Below are positions 1 to 11,431 of a stretch of 64,000 nt of DNA, piece after piece. The stretch lies in NCBI GenBank assembly GCA_900177435.1, contig FXAI01000009.1:62001-126000 (forward strand). The letters run 5' to 3'. The notes under the pieces are model-generated. The model saw only the letters and a list, made by a program, of their open reading frames with translations. It was not told where the DNA came from and made no database searches. Source of the stretch: Alteromonadaceae bacterium Bs31. Lineage in GTDB: Bacteria > Pseudomonadota > Gammaproteobacteria > Pseudomonadales > Cellvibrionaceae. The translations under genes were made by a program, and so were the position numbers. The number at the start of each line of letters is the position of its first letter. Within the stretch, counting starts at the first letter, position 1.

Positions 1-2297
<2,297 letters not shown>

Positions 2298-2343
2298 TCT
2301 GTCAAGAACCTTGAGCTTACCTGTAACTGGAAATTATCACTCG

Positions 2344-3408
2344 ATGACGGAATTAAAAAACGATCGCTTTTTACGTGCCCTGTTAAAACAACCCGTAGAT
2401 GTCACGCCAGTTTGGATGATGCGTCAAGCGGGGCGATATTTACCAGAATACAGGGCTACTCGAGCAAGAGCGGGCGATTTCATGGGCTTGTGCACTAACC
2501 CTCAACTGGCTTGTGAAGTTACGCTTCAACCCCTTGAGCGTTACCCTCTGGATGCCGCTATTTTATTTTCGGATATTCTCACCATTCCAGACGCTATGGG
2601 CCTGGGATTGTATTTCGAAACAGGAGAGGGGCCTAAGTTCAGAAAAACAGTGCGTACCGCGCAAGACGTTGAATCCTTGCCGGTGGTCAACGCAGAGAAC
2701 GAGTTAAGTTATGTGCTGGATGCTGTGAGCACCATTCGCACCGAGCTCAATGGGCGCGTTCCGCTTATCGGATTTTCCGGCAGTCCCTGGACCTTGATGA
2801 CTTATATGGTGGAAGGGGGTTCCAGTAAGGATTTTCGTCGGGCCAAGGCTATGGTTTACGACCAGCCGGAAGTTGCCTCACTCTTACTCGAAAAATTAAC
2901 CCTTTCTGTGATTGATTATCTCAACGCCCAAATTAGAGCGGGTGCGCAGGCGGTACAGATTTTTGATTCCTGGGGTGGTGCATTGGCGCACGACGCATAC
3001 CTGGAGTTTTCCCTGAAGCCCATGCAGCGGATTATTGATGGCCTGATTAAGGAGCATCAAGGGCGCCAGGTGCCAGTTATCCTGTTCACAAAGGGCGGGG
3101 GCCAATGGCTGGAAGCGATGGCTGATAGCGGTGCTACCGCGCTGGGTCTGGACTGGACCACTCACATTGGGCAGGCTCGCGAGAGAGTAGGCAAGCGGGT
3201 TGCGTTGCAAGGAAATATGGATCCCTCTGCGCTCTATGCAGGTAAAGAAAAAATTAGAGATGAAGTGGGTAAAATCCTCGCAGCTTATGGCTCAGGTTCG
3301 GGTCATGTATTTAACCTTGGCCACGGAATTACGCCAGAGGTTAATCCCGAGCATGCCGGCGCGTTTATTAATGCAGTTCATGACTTGTCGGCGTCATACC
3401 ACCAATAG
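2344..3408 (+). CDS. hemE: Uroporphyrinogen decarboxylase
   Basis: This enzyme decarboxylates the four acetate side chains of uroporphyrinogen III to give coproporphyrinogen III in heme synthesis. The start was placed at the ATG at 2344, giving [20 protein letters not shown], which matches the usual N-terminus and a 354-residue length. An in-frame TTG at 2311 would add 11 residues without family support. The signature near the N-terminus, [15 protein letters not shown], is intact, as are [15 protein letters not shown] and [13 protein letters not shown](V/I)EGG-type segments. It follows gltD with a short gap, an arrangement also seen in Pseudomonas. Confidence 0.97.
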   Translation: MTELKNDRFLRALLKQPVDVTPVWMMRQAGRYLPEYRATRARAGDFMGLCTNPQLACEVTLQPLERYPLDAAILFSDILTIPDAMGLGLYFETGEGPKFRKTVRTAQDVESLPVVNAENELSYVLDAVSTIRTELNGRVPLIGFSGSPWTLMTYMVEGGSSKDFRRAKAMVYDQPEVASLLLEKLTLSVIDYLNAQIRAGAQAVQIFDSWGGALAHDAYLEFSLKPMQRIIDGLIKEHQGRQVPVILFTKGGGQWLEAMADSGATALGLDWTTHIGQARERVGKRVALQGNMDPSALYAGKEKIRDEVGKILAAYGSGSGHVFNLGHGITPEVNPEHAGAFINAVHDLSASYHQ

Positions 3409-3655
3409 TGTTCAGCAGCGGCTGGATTATCTGTTTATAGATGTTGAAGTAGCAGTAATAGTTACTTGCAGAGCACTAGTACCGGGTTAACAGCTTGGGA
3501 AATTCGTTATTTAACTTCCTATACCAGCCTTTTGTCAGCTCGCTTATAATTTAGACGATCCAATCATGGCATGTATACATAGTGGCATGCTAATCTTTGC
3601 CTAAAGTGTCAGTTCCAGCCACGATGCTGGAAACCCCGTAGCAGAGGAATCGCAT

Positions 3656-5038
3656 TTGGGTATCAAGCAAATCAAAATAGATGTCAACGAACTCACTGTT
3701 GGCATGTTTGTGTCTGGTCTGGATCGGCCCTGGACGCAAACACCTTTCCCTCTGCAAGGCTTCTATATCCGTGATCTGGATGAGATTAAAGAGCTCAAAG
3801 TACACTGCAACTTCGTTTATATCGATGTCGTAAAGGGCTCGTCACCCGTCAAAACCAGCCTGCGTAAACTGACTGCCGCTAAGAGTGGCTCTGGGCGCAG
3901 GGCGGCGCGCGCGGCGCGCCAAACTCGAATTGTCGATGTTGCCCCTCTTAAAATTCGGCGCGATGCGTACCGCGAAGTTGAGCCACTGGAAAAAGAAATC
4001 GTTCGAGCTCGAGAACTGCATCAGCAGGTATATAACGCCGTTGGTGCAGTGATGGGGCACGTTAACCAGGATAATCATCACGTCCCAATTAACGAAACCA
4101 AGCGTGTTGCAAGCAGTATGGTCGATAGCGTTTTGCGCAGCCCGGATGCTTTCACTTGGTTGAGCCGTGTGCGAGACAAGGACGAATACACCTATTCTCA
4201 TGCTGTGCGCTCTGCGGTTTGGGGCATATTATTTGGCCGGCATATTGGTTTGCCAAAGACTGACCTCGATGTGTTGGCGATGGGGGTATTACTTAAAGAT
4301 ATTGGTAAAACTCGTTTGCCAAAGCACTTGCTGGAGAAAAAACAGCGCACGGATACCGAACAGCAGGCCTACGAGAAGTTTATTGAATACGGCGTAGAGA
4401 TCTTGCGTAAAGTGCCTGATGTTCAGCCGCGTGTTACTTCTGTAGTAAAAACCCATTGTGAACGAGTGAACGGCAGTGGATACCCAAATCACCTGCGTGG
4501 AGACAAAATTCCATTGCTTGGAAAAATAGCGGGTATTGTCACCTTCTACGATGAGACCGTTAATCCCCGTGGTCAGTCCCAGCCTGTGTCTCCTTCAAAA
4601 GCCGTTGCAAAACTCTATGAGTACCGGGAAGTGGAGTTCCAGGAAGAACTGGTGGTTGAATTTATTCGCGCGATAGGTTTATACCCGACTGGCACACTGG
4701 TGGAGCTTTCTACAGGCGAAGTCGGCGTAGTGGTTGAACAGAACTTCGAGCGCCGCTTGAAGCCTGTCATCATGGTTGTACTGGATGCCTACAAGCAAGC
4801 GCTTTCATCCTTGGAGTTAGTAGATCTTGCTGCGCAAGAGAGAGATAACCAAGCCAAGTTGGATTCGGGCAAATACCACCCTTCGGAAATTCAGCGTATC
4901 GAAATACTTCAGGATTTACAGCCAGGTGCCTATGATATCGATGTTGCTGGCATACGCGACAAGTACATACAGCGCAAGCAAGGTAGAGGTTTACTTGGCT
5001 TGTTCAAGCGCAAGGGCTTGAGATTACCCGGCCTTTAA
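3656..5038 (+). CDS. DUF3391/HD-GYP-type protein with degenerate metal site
   Basis: This 460-residue protein has a DUF3391-like N-terminus (about 1-130), a basic Ala/Arg linker near 80-92, and an HD-GYP-like domain (about 175-330). Active HD-GYP proteins hydrolyse cyclic di-GMP with a bi- or trinuclear metal site. Here His182 (TYSHA) and GYP at 275-277 are kept, but HDIGK is KDIGK (Lys214), HHE is HCE (267-269), the middle RHP-type His is absent (KFIEYG) and ADVYD is VTFYD (295-299). Catalysis is therefore doubtful, and a binding or scaffold role is an inference. The start is TTG at 3656, with an AGAGGA ribosome binding site about 8 bases upstream. The 3' end overlaps the convergent MGMT gene by 4 bases. 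A TATAAT hexamer lies at 3545-3550. Confidence 0.85.
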   Translation: MGIKQIKIDVNELTVGMFVSGLDRPWTQTPFPLQGFYIRDLDEIKELKVHCNFVYIDVVKGSSPVKTSLRKLTAAKSGSGRRAARAARQTRIVDVAPLKIRRDAYREVEPLEKEIVRARELHQQVYNAVGAVMGHVNQDNHHVPINETKRVASSMVDSVLRSPDAFTWLSRVRDKDEYTYSHAVRSAVWGILFGRHIGLPKTDLDVLAMGVLLKDIGKTRLPKHLLEKKQRTDTEQQAYEKFIEYGVEILRKVPDVQPRVTSVVKTHCERVNGSGYPNHLRGDKIPLLGKIAGIVTFYDETVNPRGQSQPVSPSKAVAKLYEYREVEFQEELVVEFIRAIGLYPTGTLVELSTGEVGVVVEQNFERRLKPVIMVVLDAYKQALSSLELVDLAAQERDNQAKLDSGKYHPSEIQRIEILQDLQPGAYDIDVAGIRDKYIQRKQGRGLLGLFKRKGLRLPGL

Positions 5039-5874
5039 GCATCAGAGCAAATCAGTTCCTTTGCCAATAGTAATTTTTTCGTCTCCAAGCCCCAGCGGTA
5101 GCCACCCAAGCCACCGTCTGCGCGTATGACCCGATGGCAGGGTATTAACACTGCCACTGGGTTCATGCCCACGGCTTGTCCAATGGCCCTGCTGGCTTTT
5201 TCTCTTTTCACCGCTTTAGTCAGTTCGCCATAACTGCGAATCTCTCCCTCGGGGATGGCCAGTAAAGCACGCCAGACAGCCACCTGAAAATTCGTGCCCC
5301 TAACCCACAGTTTAAAGGGCTCGCTTGTTCTGGTATTAGAAAAAACATGATCGAGCTGACTCTGCGCGAGAGCATCCGAGCGCTGCCATTTCGCCTTGCT
5401 CCATTGTGCCCGCGTGCACAGATCGTCGGGGTGTAATTCTGATGTGTCACTCAGAAAGCGCAGCGTGTGTATTCCCCTTTTTGTCCAGCTTAATGAAGCT
5501 CTGCCCAGTGGTGTAAGGCCAAGGCCGTGAAAAAAAACTATGCCTTCTCCCGCCTTCTTAAGCTCACCTGGGCTTACGGCATCAAGGGTAACAAAGTGGT
5601 CGTGCAAACGTGCGCTGCCAGAAAGGCCGAGCTCAAGGCTTGTTTCCATACAGGATTTTTCGGCTTTTAGTAGGGGCTTAGCGGAATCAAGCGTTATAGA
5701 TTGCAGGAATTGCTTTGGGCTCAAACCGCACCATTGACGAAACAGTCGTTGAAAGTGTGCCGGGCTTAGCTTTAGTGAATTGGCAATATCTACCAGTTCT
5801 GGTTGTTGCTGATAATCCTGCTGTAGTGTTTTTATCGCTTTTGCTATGCGTTGATAATTCTCTGGCGTTTTCAT
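5035..5874 (-). CDS. AraC-type HTH / methylated-DNA--protein-cysteine methyltransferase fusion
   Basis: This is a 279-residue, Ada-like repair protein without the N-terminal zinc-binding Ada domain. Residues about 5-105 form an AraC-type helix-turn-helix region (LVDIANSLKLSPAHFQRLFR, then GLSPKQFLQ). Residues 190-275 form the O6-alkylguanine methyltransferase domain, with the acceptor Cys246 in IPCHRV and the following GGLGGYRWGLETKK. It would move methyl or alkyl groups from O6-alkylguanine to its own cysteine. Because the Cys38-type phosphotriester sensor is missing, methylation-triggered activation as in E. coli Ada is unlikely in that form. It converges on the HD-GYP gene with a 4-base overlap. 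Calling it ada or ogt would over-specify. Confidence 0.9.
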   Translation of the reverse strand: MKTPENYQRIAKAIKTLQQDYQQQPELVDIANSLKLSPAHFQRLFRQWCGLSPKQFLQSITLDSAKPLLKAEKSCMETSLELGLSGSARLHDHFVTLDAVSPGELKKAGEGIVFFHGLGLTPLGRASLSWTKRGIHTLRFLSDTSELHPDDLCTRAQWSKAKWQRSDALAQSQLDHVFSNTRTSEPFKLWVRGTNFQVAVWRALLAIPEGEIRSYGELTKAVKREKASRAIGQAVGMNPVAVLIPCHRVIRADGGLGGYRWGLETKKLLLAKELICSDA

Positions 5875-5931
5875 GCTCTATTCTCATCAATCTTCACCCT
5901 GTTACATCGGGTATTGCATGCCTTAAAGAAT

Positions 5932-5967
5932 CAAAAAAGCCTGCGCTTGCGAGCAGGCTGAAAAAAT
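5932..5967 (-). terminator. Rho-independent terminator after psd, probably bidirectional
   Basis: A 7-bp stem, AGCCTGC (5938-5944) pairing with GCAGGCT (5953-5959), has an 8-base loop. It is flanked on both sides by A/T runs, so the minus-strand transcript leaving psd ends in a U tract. It sits between the psd stop and the start of the AraC-MGMT gene. Confidence 0.8.
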
Positions 5968-6064
5968 GAAATTACCGGGTTAAGTGTTGCCGCCTGCTGC
6001 AAAATACTTGGGCATAGCATAGCGCTTTGCGAAAATACATCGACCCGGATCTTGCGATGAATAA

Positions 6065-6925
6065 TTATTGTTTTCCAGGCTTCGCCATTGTTTCTCCCAT
6101 GCAAACGGGAAGTGCGGCTTTCATGTGTTCCGCCCATTCGATAGCGTCTTTAGGAAACAACATGATTACGGTAGAGCCAAGCTTAAATCGGCCCATTTCT
6201 GTTCCCCGTTCTAAAGAAATCGGAGTTTGTGAGCCGTAGTCGAAAACGGACGTTTTGTTTTTTCGGGGGGCTACCTCGCCTGACCACACTGTTTCAATCG
6301 ACGCAACAATCATTGCGCCCACGAGCACTAACGCCATTGGCCCGAGTTCGGTTTTGAATATACAAACCAGGCGCTCATTTTTAGCAAATAGGGCATCGAC
6401 ATTTTCTACTGTGCTCGGGTTGACGGAAAAGAGCGCACCGGGAACGTGAATCATTTTTTCCAATTCCCCCGCTACAGGCATATGGATGCGGTGGTAATCT
6501 TTTGGGGATAGATAAACGGTACAGTAGCTGCCGTCGATAAATTCGGAAGCTAAACGCTCTTCGCCTCCCAGTAAGGCGGCAGTGGTGAACGATTTGCCTT
6601 TGGCTTGATATATTGTGGACTGCTCAATAAGTCCGATTTCGCTGATAACACCATCTGCCGGGCACAGAATATGCGGCGCTTCTGCGAGCGGGCGTGCTTC
6701 GGCTTTAAGTGCGCGACAGAAAAAGTCATTGAAGCTGGCGTATTCACTGGGGTCTTCTTGCTGTGCTTCAGCCATATTTACATCGTAAGTGTCTGCGAAG
6801 CGGTTTATCAGCAGGTTTTTCAACCAGGGCCATTTGCAAGCGGCTAAGCAGCCAATTAAGCGCGAAAGCGTGTGCTGGGGCACAAGGTATTGCAAGCCGA
6901 CAAAAGCTAAGGCCTTTACATTCAC
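6065..6925 (-). CDS. psd: Phosphatidylserine decarboxylase proenzyme
   Basis: This membrane-associated enzyme makes phosphatidylethanolamine from phosphatidylserine. The 286-residue proenzyme cleaves itself at Gly250-Ser251 in the LGST motif (FKLGSTVIMLFPKD), and the new N-terminal serine becomes the pyruvoyl cofactor. Other family segments are visible: SFNDFFCRALK, CPADGVIS and YLSPKDYHRIHMPV. The length fits the Pseudomonas-type enzyme. The start codon overlaps the end of the upstream rhodanese gene by 4 bases, so the two are translationally coupled. The terminator at 5932-5967 closes the unit. Confidence 0.97.
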   Translation of the reverse strand: MNVKALAFVGLQYLVPQHTLSRLIGCLAACKWPWLKNLLINRFADTYDVNMAEAQQEDPSEYASFNDFFCRALKAEARPLAEAPHILCPADGVISEIGLIEQSTIYQAKGKSFTTAALLGGEERLASEFIDGSYCTVYLSPKDYHRIHMPVAGELEKMIHVPGALFSVNPSTVENVDALFAKNERLVCIFKTELGPMALVLVGAMIVASIETVWSGEVAPRKNKTSVFDYGSQTPISLERGTEMGRFKLGSTVIMLFPKDAIEWAEHMKAALPVCMGETMAKPGKQ

Positions 6926-7791
6926 AGAGCGGATTCCTCTACAGGGGTTTCAGGGTGATTGCCCCACTCAGCCCAAGAGCCGTGGTAGCCTTTAATATCG
7001 AAGCCAAGTATTTTACCCAACATATAGGTGAACCCCGAGCGATGATGAGATTGGCAGTGGGTAACTATTTTTTGGCCTTTGCGAATACCCAGCATTGCCA
7101 ATCTTTCTTCCGCGTCTTGACGGATTCGGTAGCCATTGTCGGCATCCATAAGGCTGGTCCACTCACAATTTATTGCTCCCGGTATATGGCCACCTTTGGC
7201 TGCCAGTATTTTTTCGCCGCGATATTCTTCTGGTGATCGAGCATCCCAAACGCAGAAACCTTCTTTACCCAGGTTTGCCAAAATATCCGGTATTTCTGCA
7301 ATAGCTTGAGTGTGAATATTTATCTGCGGGCTGCTGGGCTCAGCGGTGTTTTGCTTTTGCTCAAGCTCCAAGCCTTCCTGGCGCCAGGCCAGTATACCGC
7401 CATTGAGGTAGCTGTAGTGTTTATGCCCTATTACGTCCAGCGTCCAGATAAAACGCCCAGCCCAGCCACCGCCTTCATCATCATAAACAACAAAGTGCGT
7501 TTCCGGTGTGTATGCTAAATGGGAAAACAGGCGCTCCAGTTGTTCCAGAGCGGGCAGTTTTCCCGGTGCAGGGGCTTTGCCGCTTACCAGGCCTGGCACA
7601 GGTAAGTGAATGGCGCCGGGAACGTGGCCTGCCATATAGGACTGCTCTGAGCAGATATCCACAACGGTAACTGTAATGGGAGTCTCCGGCGTTTCCTCCG
7701 TCTGTTCACTTGGAGGCGTTGCAGTGTACTCCTCAAGAAAACCGTGCAATTGTTGCGGTTCAATTAATAAGGGAAGTATTGCGGCTGTCAT
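6922..7791 (-). CDS. RhdA-type thiosulfate/3-mercaptopyruvate sulfurtransferase (tandem rhodanese)
   Basis: This 289-residue protein has two rhodanese domains. The first (about 40-135) is inactive. The second (about 170-285) carries the catalytic Cys246 in the loop HCQSHHRSG. That loop closely resembles CQTHHRS of Azotobacter RhdA rather than the CGSGVTA loop of SseA-type enzymes. It probably transfers sulfane sulfur from thiosulfate to a thiophilic acceptor; the natural acceptor is not evident. The ATG at 7791 has GGAG about 7 bases upstream. It overlaps psd and lies downstream of rsgA, the same neighbours as in Pseudomonas, although a motAB pair found in that order there is absent here. Confidence 0.9.
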   Translation of the reverse strand: MTAAILPLLIEPQQLHGFLEEYTATPPSEQTEETPETPITVTVVDICSEQSYMAGHVPGAIHLPVPGLVSGKAPAPGKLPALEQLERLFSHLAYTPETHFVVYDDEGGGWAGRFIWTLDVIGHKHYSYLNGGILAWRQEGLELEQKQNTAEPSSPQINIHTQAIAEIPDILANLGKEGFCVWDARSPEEYRGEKILAAKGGHIPGAINCEWTSLMDADNGYRIRQDAEERLAMLGIRKGQKIVTHCQSHHRSGFTYMLGKILGFDIKGYHGSWAEWGNHPETPVEESAL

Positions 7792-7855
7792 AATGTCTCC
7801 CGTACTTGCGCGATAGTTTGTGGTGCATGTATATCACTACGTTACTGATCAAATA

Positions 7856-8845
7856 TTAGCGCTTGACGTCTACTTCATCCAATGAGTGGGTTATGCGTCG
7901 AAAACTGTCGAAACGCTCATTGCAAATAGTACCTTGTTGGTGCGCTGCAATGATCGCACAGCCGGGCTCCTGAAGATGCCTGCAATCTCTGAATTTGCAG
8001 GTACCTGCCAGTTCTCGCAGTTCGATAAAACCCTTAAGTACCTCATGTTCAGCAAAGTGCCATAAACCAAATTCCCGAATGCCAGGGGAATCTATACAGT
8101 CGCCACCGTCGGGAAAATGATACAGCCTGCTGTGGGTGGTTGTGTGCCGGCCCTTAGCGACTTGTTCGGAAAGTTCGCCAATTTTAATGGGTTCATCAGG
8201 CAGTAATACCTGGATAAGAGAAGATTTACCCACGCCCGACTGTCCCGCAAATATGCTTGTTTTTCCAGCCAGAGCTCTCTTTAGTTCATCAAGGCCGTGA
8301 CCGTCCTTGGCGCACACGTCCAGAGATAAGTAGCCCAGCTTTTTATATTTTTCACGCAGCTTGTCCATAAATTCTCGCTGGGGCTTTTGTATGAGGTCTG
8401 TTTTATTGATCACGAGTACAGCTTCAATTTCCAGATTCTCTGCCACCACCAGGTATCGATCGATAAGCCCCGCATGGGGTTCCGGTGCAATGGCGATGGT
8501 AATCAGCATCTGGTCAATGTTGCTGGCCACAGCGCGCATTTTGCCGTAGCTATCGGGTCGCTCCAGTTTATTTTTGGCCGGGTTCACGGACTCAATGACA
8601 CCGCTCTCGTCATCGTGAGGAGCCCAAACGACTTTGTCTCCGCTTACCACATCGCCAAGGTTGGCTCGTAAGTGGCAGCGCCAGACCGTTCCGTCTTCTG
8701 CTTCTACATCAGCCTGTTTGCTATAGCGGGTAAGTACAGTGCCCGCTTGCAGTTTATCTGAATCTACAGAGGATTGGTCGCTGCGCTGTTGCTGCTTTTT
8801 TGCAATGCGGCGGGTCTGCTGGTGGCTGAGTTTCCGCTTAGACAT
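7856..8845 (-). CDS. rsgA: Ribosome small subunit-dependent GTPase RsgA
   Basis: This late 30S assembly factor is a circularly permuted GTPase. The start was set at the ATG at 8845 ([20 protein letters not shown]), as in E. coli; upstream in-frame sequence overlaps orn and looks non-coding. The 329 residues run from an OB fold (about 40-110), through NKTD (G4), to [11 protein letters not shown] (G1/P-loop) and [11 protein letters not shown] (G3). A C-terminal zinc site has Cys in [18 protein letters not shown]. The divergent orn gene starts 88 bases away, so the promoters of both lie in that gap. Confidence 0.96.
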   Translation of the reverse strand: MSKRKLSHQQTRRIAKKQQQRSDQSSVDSDKLQAGTVLTRYSKQADVEAEDGTVWRCHLRANLGDVVSGDKVVWAPHDDESGVIESVNPAKNKLERPDSYGKMRAVASNIDQMLITIAIAPEPHAGLIDRYLVVAENLEIEAVLVINKTDLIQKPQREFMDKLREKYKKLGYLSLDVCAKDGHGLDELKRALAGKTSIFAGQSGVGKSSLIQVLLPDEPIKIGELSEQVAKGRHTTTHSRLYHFPDGGDCIDSPGIREFGLWHFAEHEVLKGFIELRELAGTCKFRDCRHLQEPGCAIIAAHQQGTICNERFDSFRRITHSLDEVDVKR

Positions 8846-8933
8846 GAGAGTGATGACTATACAATGTGGGCTTGATGGGATATTCCTCGTTCGAGTGCTA
8901 AAATCCTGCCAACGAATTGTAATGGAAAAAATC

Positions 8934-9479
8934 ATGCCGAGCAGCGAAAACAACCTTATTTGGATTGATCTTGAGATGACTGGCCTTGTGCCTGAACAGG
9001 ATGTCATTATCGAAATTGCTACCGTGGTCACCGATGCACAGTTAAAACCCTTGGCCGAGGGCCCCATGCTGGCAATCTATCAGCCTAACGCCGTGTTAGA
9101 GCAAATGGATGAATGGTGCACGAATCAACATGGTAAGTCAGGCCTTACTGAGCGAGTAAAAGCGAGTAATGTGAGTGTTTTGGATGCTGAATCCGCCACA
9201 ATTGATTTTTTAAAACAGTGGGTGCCCGCAGGCAAATCGCCGATGTGCGGCAACTCTATCGGGCAGGATCGCAGGTTCCTGCAGCGATATATGCCGCAAC
9301 TGGCGAATTATTTTCACTATCGCAACCTGGATGTCAGCACCTTAAAGGAGCTGGCTGTCCGCTGGAAACCCGAAATATTGAACGGCTTTAAAAAGCAAGG
9401 CAGTCACTTGGCGCTGGATGACATTCGGGAATCTATTGCAGAGCTTAGCTATTATCGTGAGCATTTTATTCAATCTTGA
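8934..9479 (+). CDS. orn: Oligoribonuclease
   Basis: This DEDDh 3'-5' exonuclease degrades 2-5 nt RNAs, including pGpG from cyclic di-GMP breakdown. The 181 residues contain the DEDD residues in [21 protein letters not shown] and [12 protein letters not shown], with the catalytic His in the last block region. The start was chosen at ATG 8934 ([18 protein letters not shown]) because GGA lies at an ideal distance upstream; ATG 8922 is an alternative that adds four residues. It is divergent from rsgA. The degenerate HD-GYP protein at 3656-5038 is a possible functional neighbour in c-di-GMP metabolism, but that link is only conceptual. Confidence 0.97.
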   Translation: MPSSENNLIWIDLEMTGLVPEQDVIIEIATVVTDAQLKPLAEGPMLAIYQPNAVLEQMDEWCTNQHGKSGLTERVKASNVSVLDAESATIDFLKQWVPAGKSPMCGNSIGQDRRFLQRYMPQLANYFHYRNLDVSTLKELAVRWKPEILNGFKKQGSHLALDDIRESIAELSYYREHFIQS

Positions 9480-9785
9480 CGCCTTGTATTACTTAAATTA
9501 AGCAAGCTGTTATTGGCTATTTTGATAAATGCAGTGAAAAATTACCATGAGGGTTAGATTTTTTATTTATTTTTCTTCTTAGCCTTAAGTGACAATTCGT
9601 CTAATGCTTGTCATTTTAAACCACTTTTATATCCAACTGTGGGTGTATCATGATATCGCTTATTCCATATGCCCGTGGAATATCAATTTAGAATTTTTTA
9701 GTACAAGTGGGTTTTTGACAATCTTGTCGTCAGCGCTGAAGCTTGGATAAGAGCTTCTTTTCTTTAGCTCGAAGGAATGAGAAAA
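9480..9785. other. 306-base AT-rich intergenic region with a leader hairpin
   Basis: No gene is visible between orn and the small protein at 9786. A TTGACA hexamer lies at 9715-9720, but no good -10 follows at the normal distance. GAAGCT (9738-9743) pairs with AGCTTC (9752-9757) and is followed by TTTTCTTT. This short hairpin resembles a weak terminator or attenuator just before the next gene's ribosome binding site. Confidence 0.5.
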
Positions 9786-10118
9786 ATGTTTACCAATAAT
9801 CCCTCAAATGTACCCTTATATTCGGTGGTGGAATCAGAGATGCCTGCGGGTGGGCTAGAGTCTGAAAAGAATAGCCCGCAAAAAGAGCGGCGTAATCGCA
9901 GTAAGCCTGTGCCTCTTAATATGGGTGAGTATTTAAATCAGGATCAAACGCTGTCCCTAAGACAAATGGAGAGTTTTGGTTGGCAGATTGCCTTTATCAG
10001 AAGACCTTTATTTCAAGATCCCGTGGTTATTGTTACAAACAATGATCAAAGCAAGTACGGGGTTCTGGAGCAGGATGGGTCGATTAATGTCGATGCCATG
10101 ATCACTTTGCGGCACTAA
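9786..10118 (+). CDS. Small conserved hypothetical protein
   Basis: This is a 110-residue protein of unknown function. The first half is polar and probably disordered (many Ser, Glu, Lys, Arg). The second half is well formed: LNQDQTLSLRQMESFGWQIAF, then IRRPLFQDPVVIVTNND, ending in a short beta-rich tail. I recall similar small proteins with an ESFGW...RRPLF core in related gammaproteobacteria, but no function is known to me. Start choice: GAAGGA at 9771-9776 touches the ATG at 9777 but is 9 bases from ATG 9786, so 9786 is preferred. There is no signal peptide or membrane segment. It stands alone between orn and an MFS gene. Confidence 0.75.
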   Translation: MFTNNPSNVPLYSVVESEMPAGGLESEKNSPQKERRNRSKPVPLNMGEYLNQDQTLSLRQMESFGWQIAFIRRPLFQDPVVIVTNNDQSKYGVLEQDGSINVDAMITLRH

Positions 10119-10207
10119 CTTGCGCTAACGCACCAAGAGATATTAACCTCCCCTCGTGTAGAGAGCGTATATAATGCGCTTTCCCTCCCCTGTGTTGAGT
10201 ATTTGTC

Positions 10208-11431
10208 GTGCAGTCACAGCCTCGCTTTTTTCGTGATGGAAAGTATTTATTGTTGTTCGGGTTTTCTGCCGTTTTTATGGGTAATTTCGGCCAGTCTTTC
10301 TATCTCGGTGGCTATGGTGCAAGTATTCAGCAAAGCCTGGACTTATCTGCTTCTGCCTATGGGCTGATATATTCCCTCGCGACCTTGGCTGCTGGCAGCT
10401 GCCTGATGGTGGTTGGTGGTTTTATTGATAAGATTTCATTGTTCAGGTTCACCTCCTATGTGAGCGTTGGCCTTCTAATTGCCAGCCTCTTGTTCGTTTT
10501 TTCCAGTAATGTATGGGTATTGCTTGCGGCTTTTTTTCTGGTGCGCTTGTGTGGCCAGGGCTTATTACCCCATACCGGAATAACCACAATGGCTCGTTGC
10601 TTTAGCGCCGATCGAGGCAAGGCTATCAGTGTGGCCGCATGCGGTGTTCCCGTGGGCGAGATTATTCTGCCCCTGCTGGCAGCGATATTGATTTCCCTCG
10701 TCGGTTGGCAAAATAGCTGGCTGTTTGTGACCCTACTCGTCCCCTTGATTTTTCTACCCCTGAGCTACCTGCTTCTTAGAAATGCTCAGCAAAAGGGTTT
10801 TGATTTTATGCCTGCCAAAAATAGTTTGCGGCAAGGTGATAATCCTCAGGGCAGAGCGGAAGTGTTAAGGGATAAGCGTTTTTGGCGAGCCCTTCCTGCG
10901 GTGCTAATGGCCCCTTTTTTAGTGACAGGGCTATTTATACAGCAGTCATTTTTTATGGCGGAAAAGCAATGGTCACTGCAGTTGTTCGCGCTTGGTTTTA
11001 TTGTCTATGGCCTTGTTCACTGGTTGAGTTCTCTTGTCGCGGGGGTGATAGTCGATAAATTCACGGCCGTACGAGTGCTGGCTTTTTACAATCTGCCAAT
11101 GTTACTGGCCATGGTGCTGGTGGCTTTTTATTCCGGCGATTACATGGCTTTTGTGTTACTGGGCCTACTTGGTGTGTCTATCGGTTTTAGCGGTCCGGTA
11201 ACAGGAGCGTTATGGGCTGAAGTTTATGGTACGGTAAAAATCGGCAGTATTCGCTCTATGACCACATCCTTTGGTGTGTGGTCCACTTCACTTTCACCAG
11301 TACTCTTTGGTGTGCTCATTGATAAGGGAGTGAGCCTTGCTACCCTTTGTCTTTCTTTGGCTGCGGCTATCTTCGTCGCGGGTATACTGGCTTTTTTTTC
11401 CTACCGGCTTAAAGATTTTAATCCCGTTTGA
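10208..11431 (+). CDS. Major facilitator superfamily transporter
   Basis: This 407-residue integral inner-membrane protein has about 12 hydrophobic segments, beginning with LLLFGFSAVFMGNFGQSFYL and ending with AAIFVAGILAFFSY. The pattern of two six-helix halves with a polar central loop (about 190-225) is typical of the MFS. The substrate cannot be read from the sequence; the early GNFGQSFYLGGYG stretch resembles oxalate/monocarboxylate-like permeases, but this is weak. The start is GTG at 10208, with only a poor ribosome binding site. The end overlaps the convergent queG gene by 14 bases. Confidence 0.85.
   Translation: MQSQPRFFRDGKYLLLFGFSAVFMGNFGQSFYLGGYGASIQQSLDLSASAYGLIYSLATLAAGSCLMVVGGFIDKISLFRFTSYVSVGLLIASLLFVFSSNVWVLLAAFFLVRLCGQGLLPHTGITTMARCFSADRGKAISVAACGVPVGEIILPLLAAILISLVGWQNSWLFVTLLVPLIFLPLSYLLLRNAQQKGFDFMPAKNSLRQGDNPQGRAEVLRDKRFWRALPAVLMAPFLVTGLFIQQSFFMAEKQWSLQLFALGFIVYGLVHWLSSLVAGVIVDKFTAVRVLAFYNLPMLLAMVLVAFYSGDYMAFVLLGLLGVSIGFSGPVTGALWAEVYGTVKIGSIRSMTTSFGVWSTSLSPVLFGVLIDKGVSLATLCLSLAAAIFVAGILAFFSYRLKDFNPV

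Noticed and set aside
3583-3592. ATGTATACAT palindrome upstream of the HD-GYP gene
   Set aside because: Short, common in AT-rich sequence, and not placed over a clear promoter.
5875-6064. Extra gene on the plus strand through the psd/MGMT gap
   Set aside because: The frame crosses the terminator and the antisense of the MGMT gene, with no ribosome binding site.
8846-9067. N-terminal extension of RsgA
   Set aside because: It overlaps the divergent orn start, has no family similarity, and the ATG at 8845 gives the known N-terminus.
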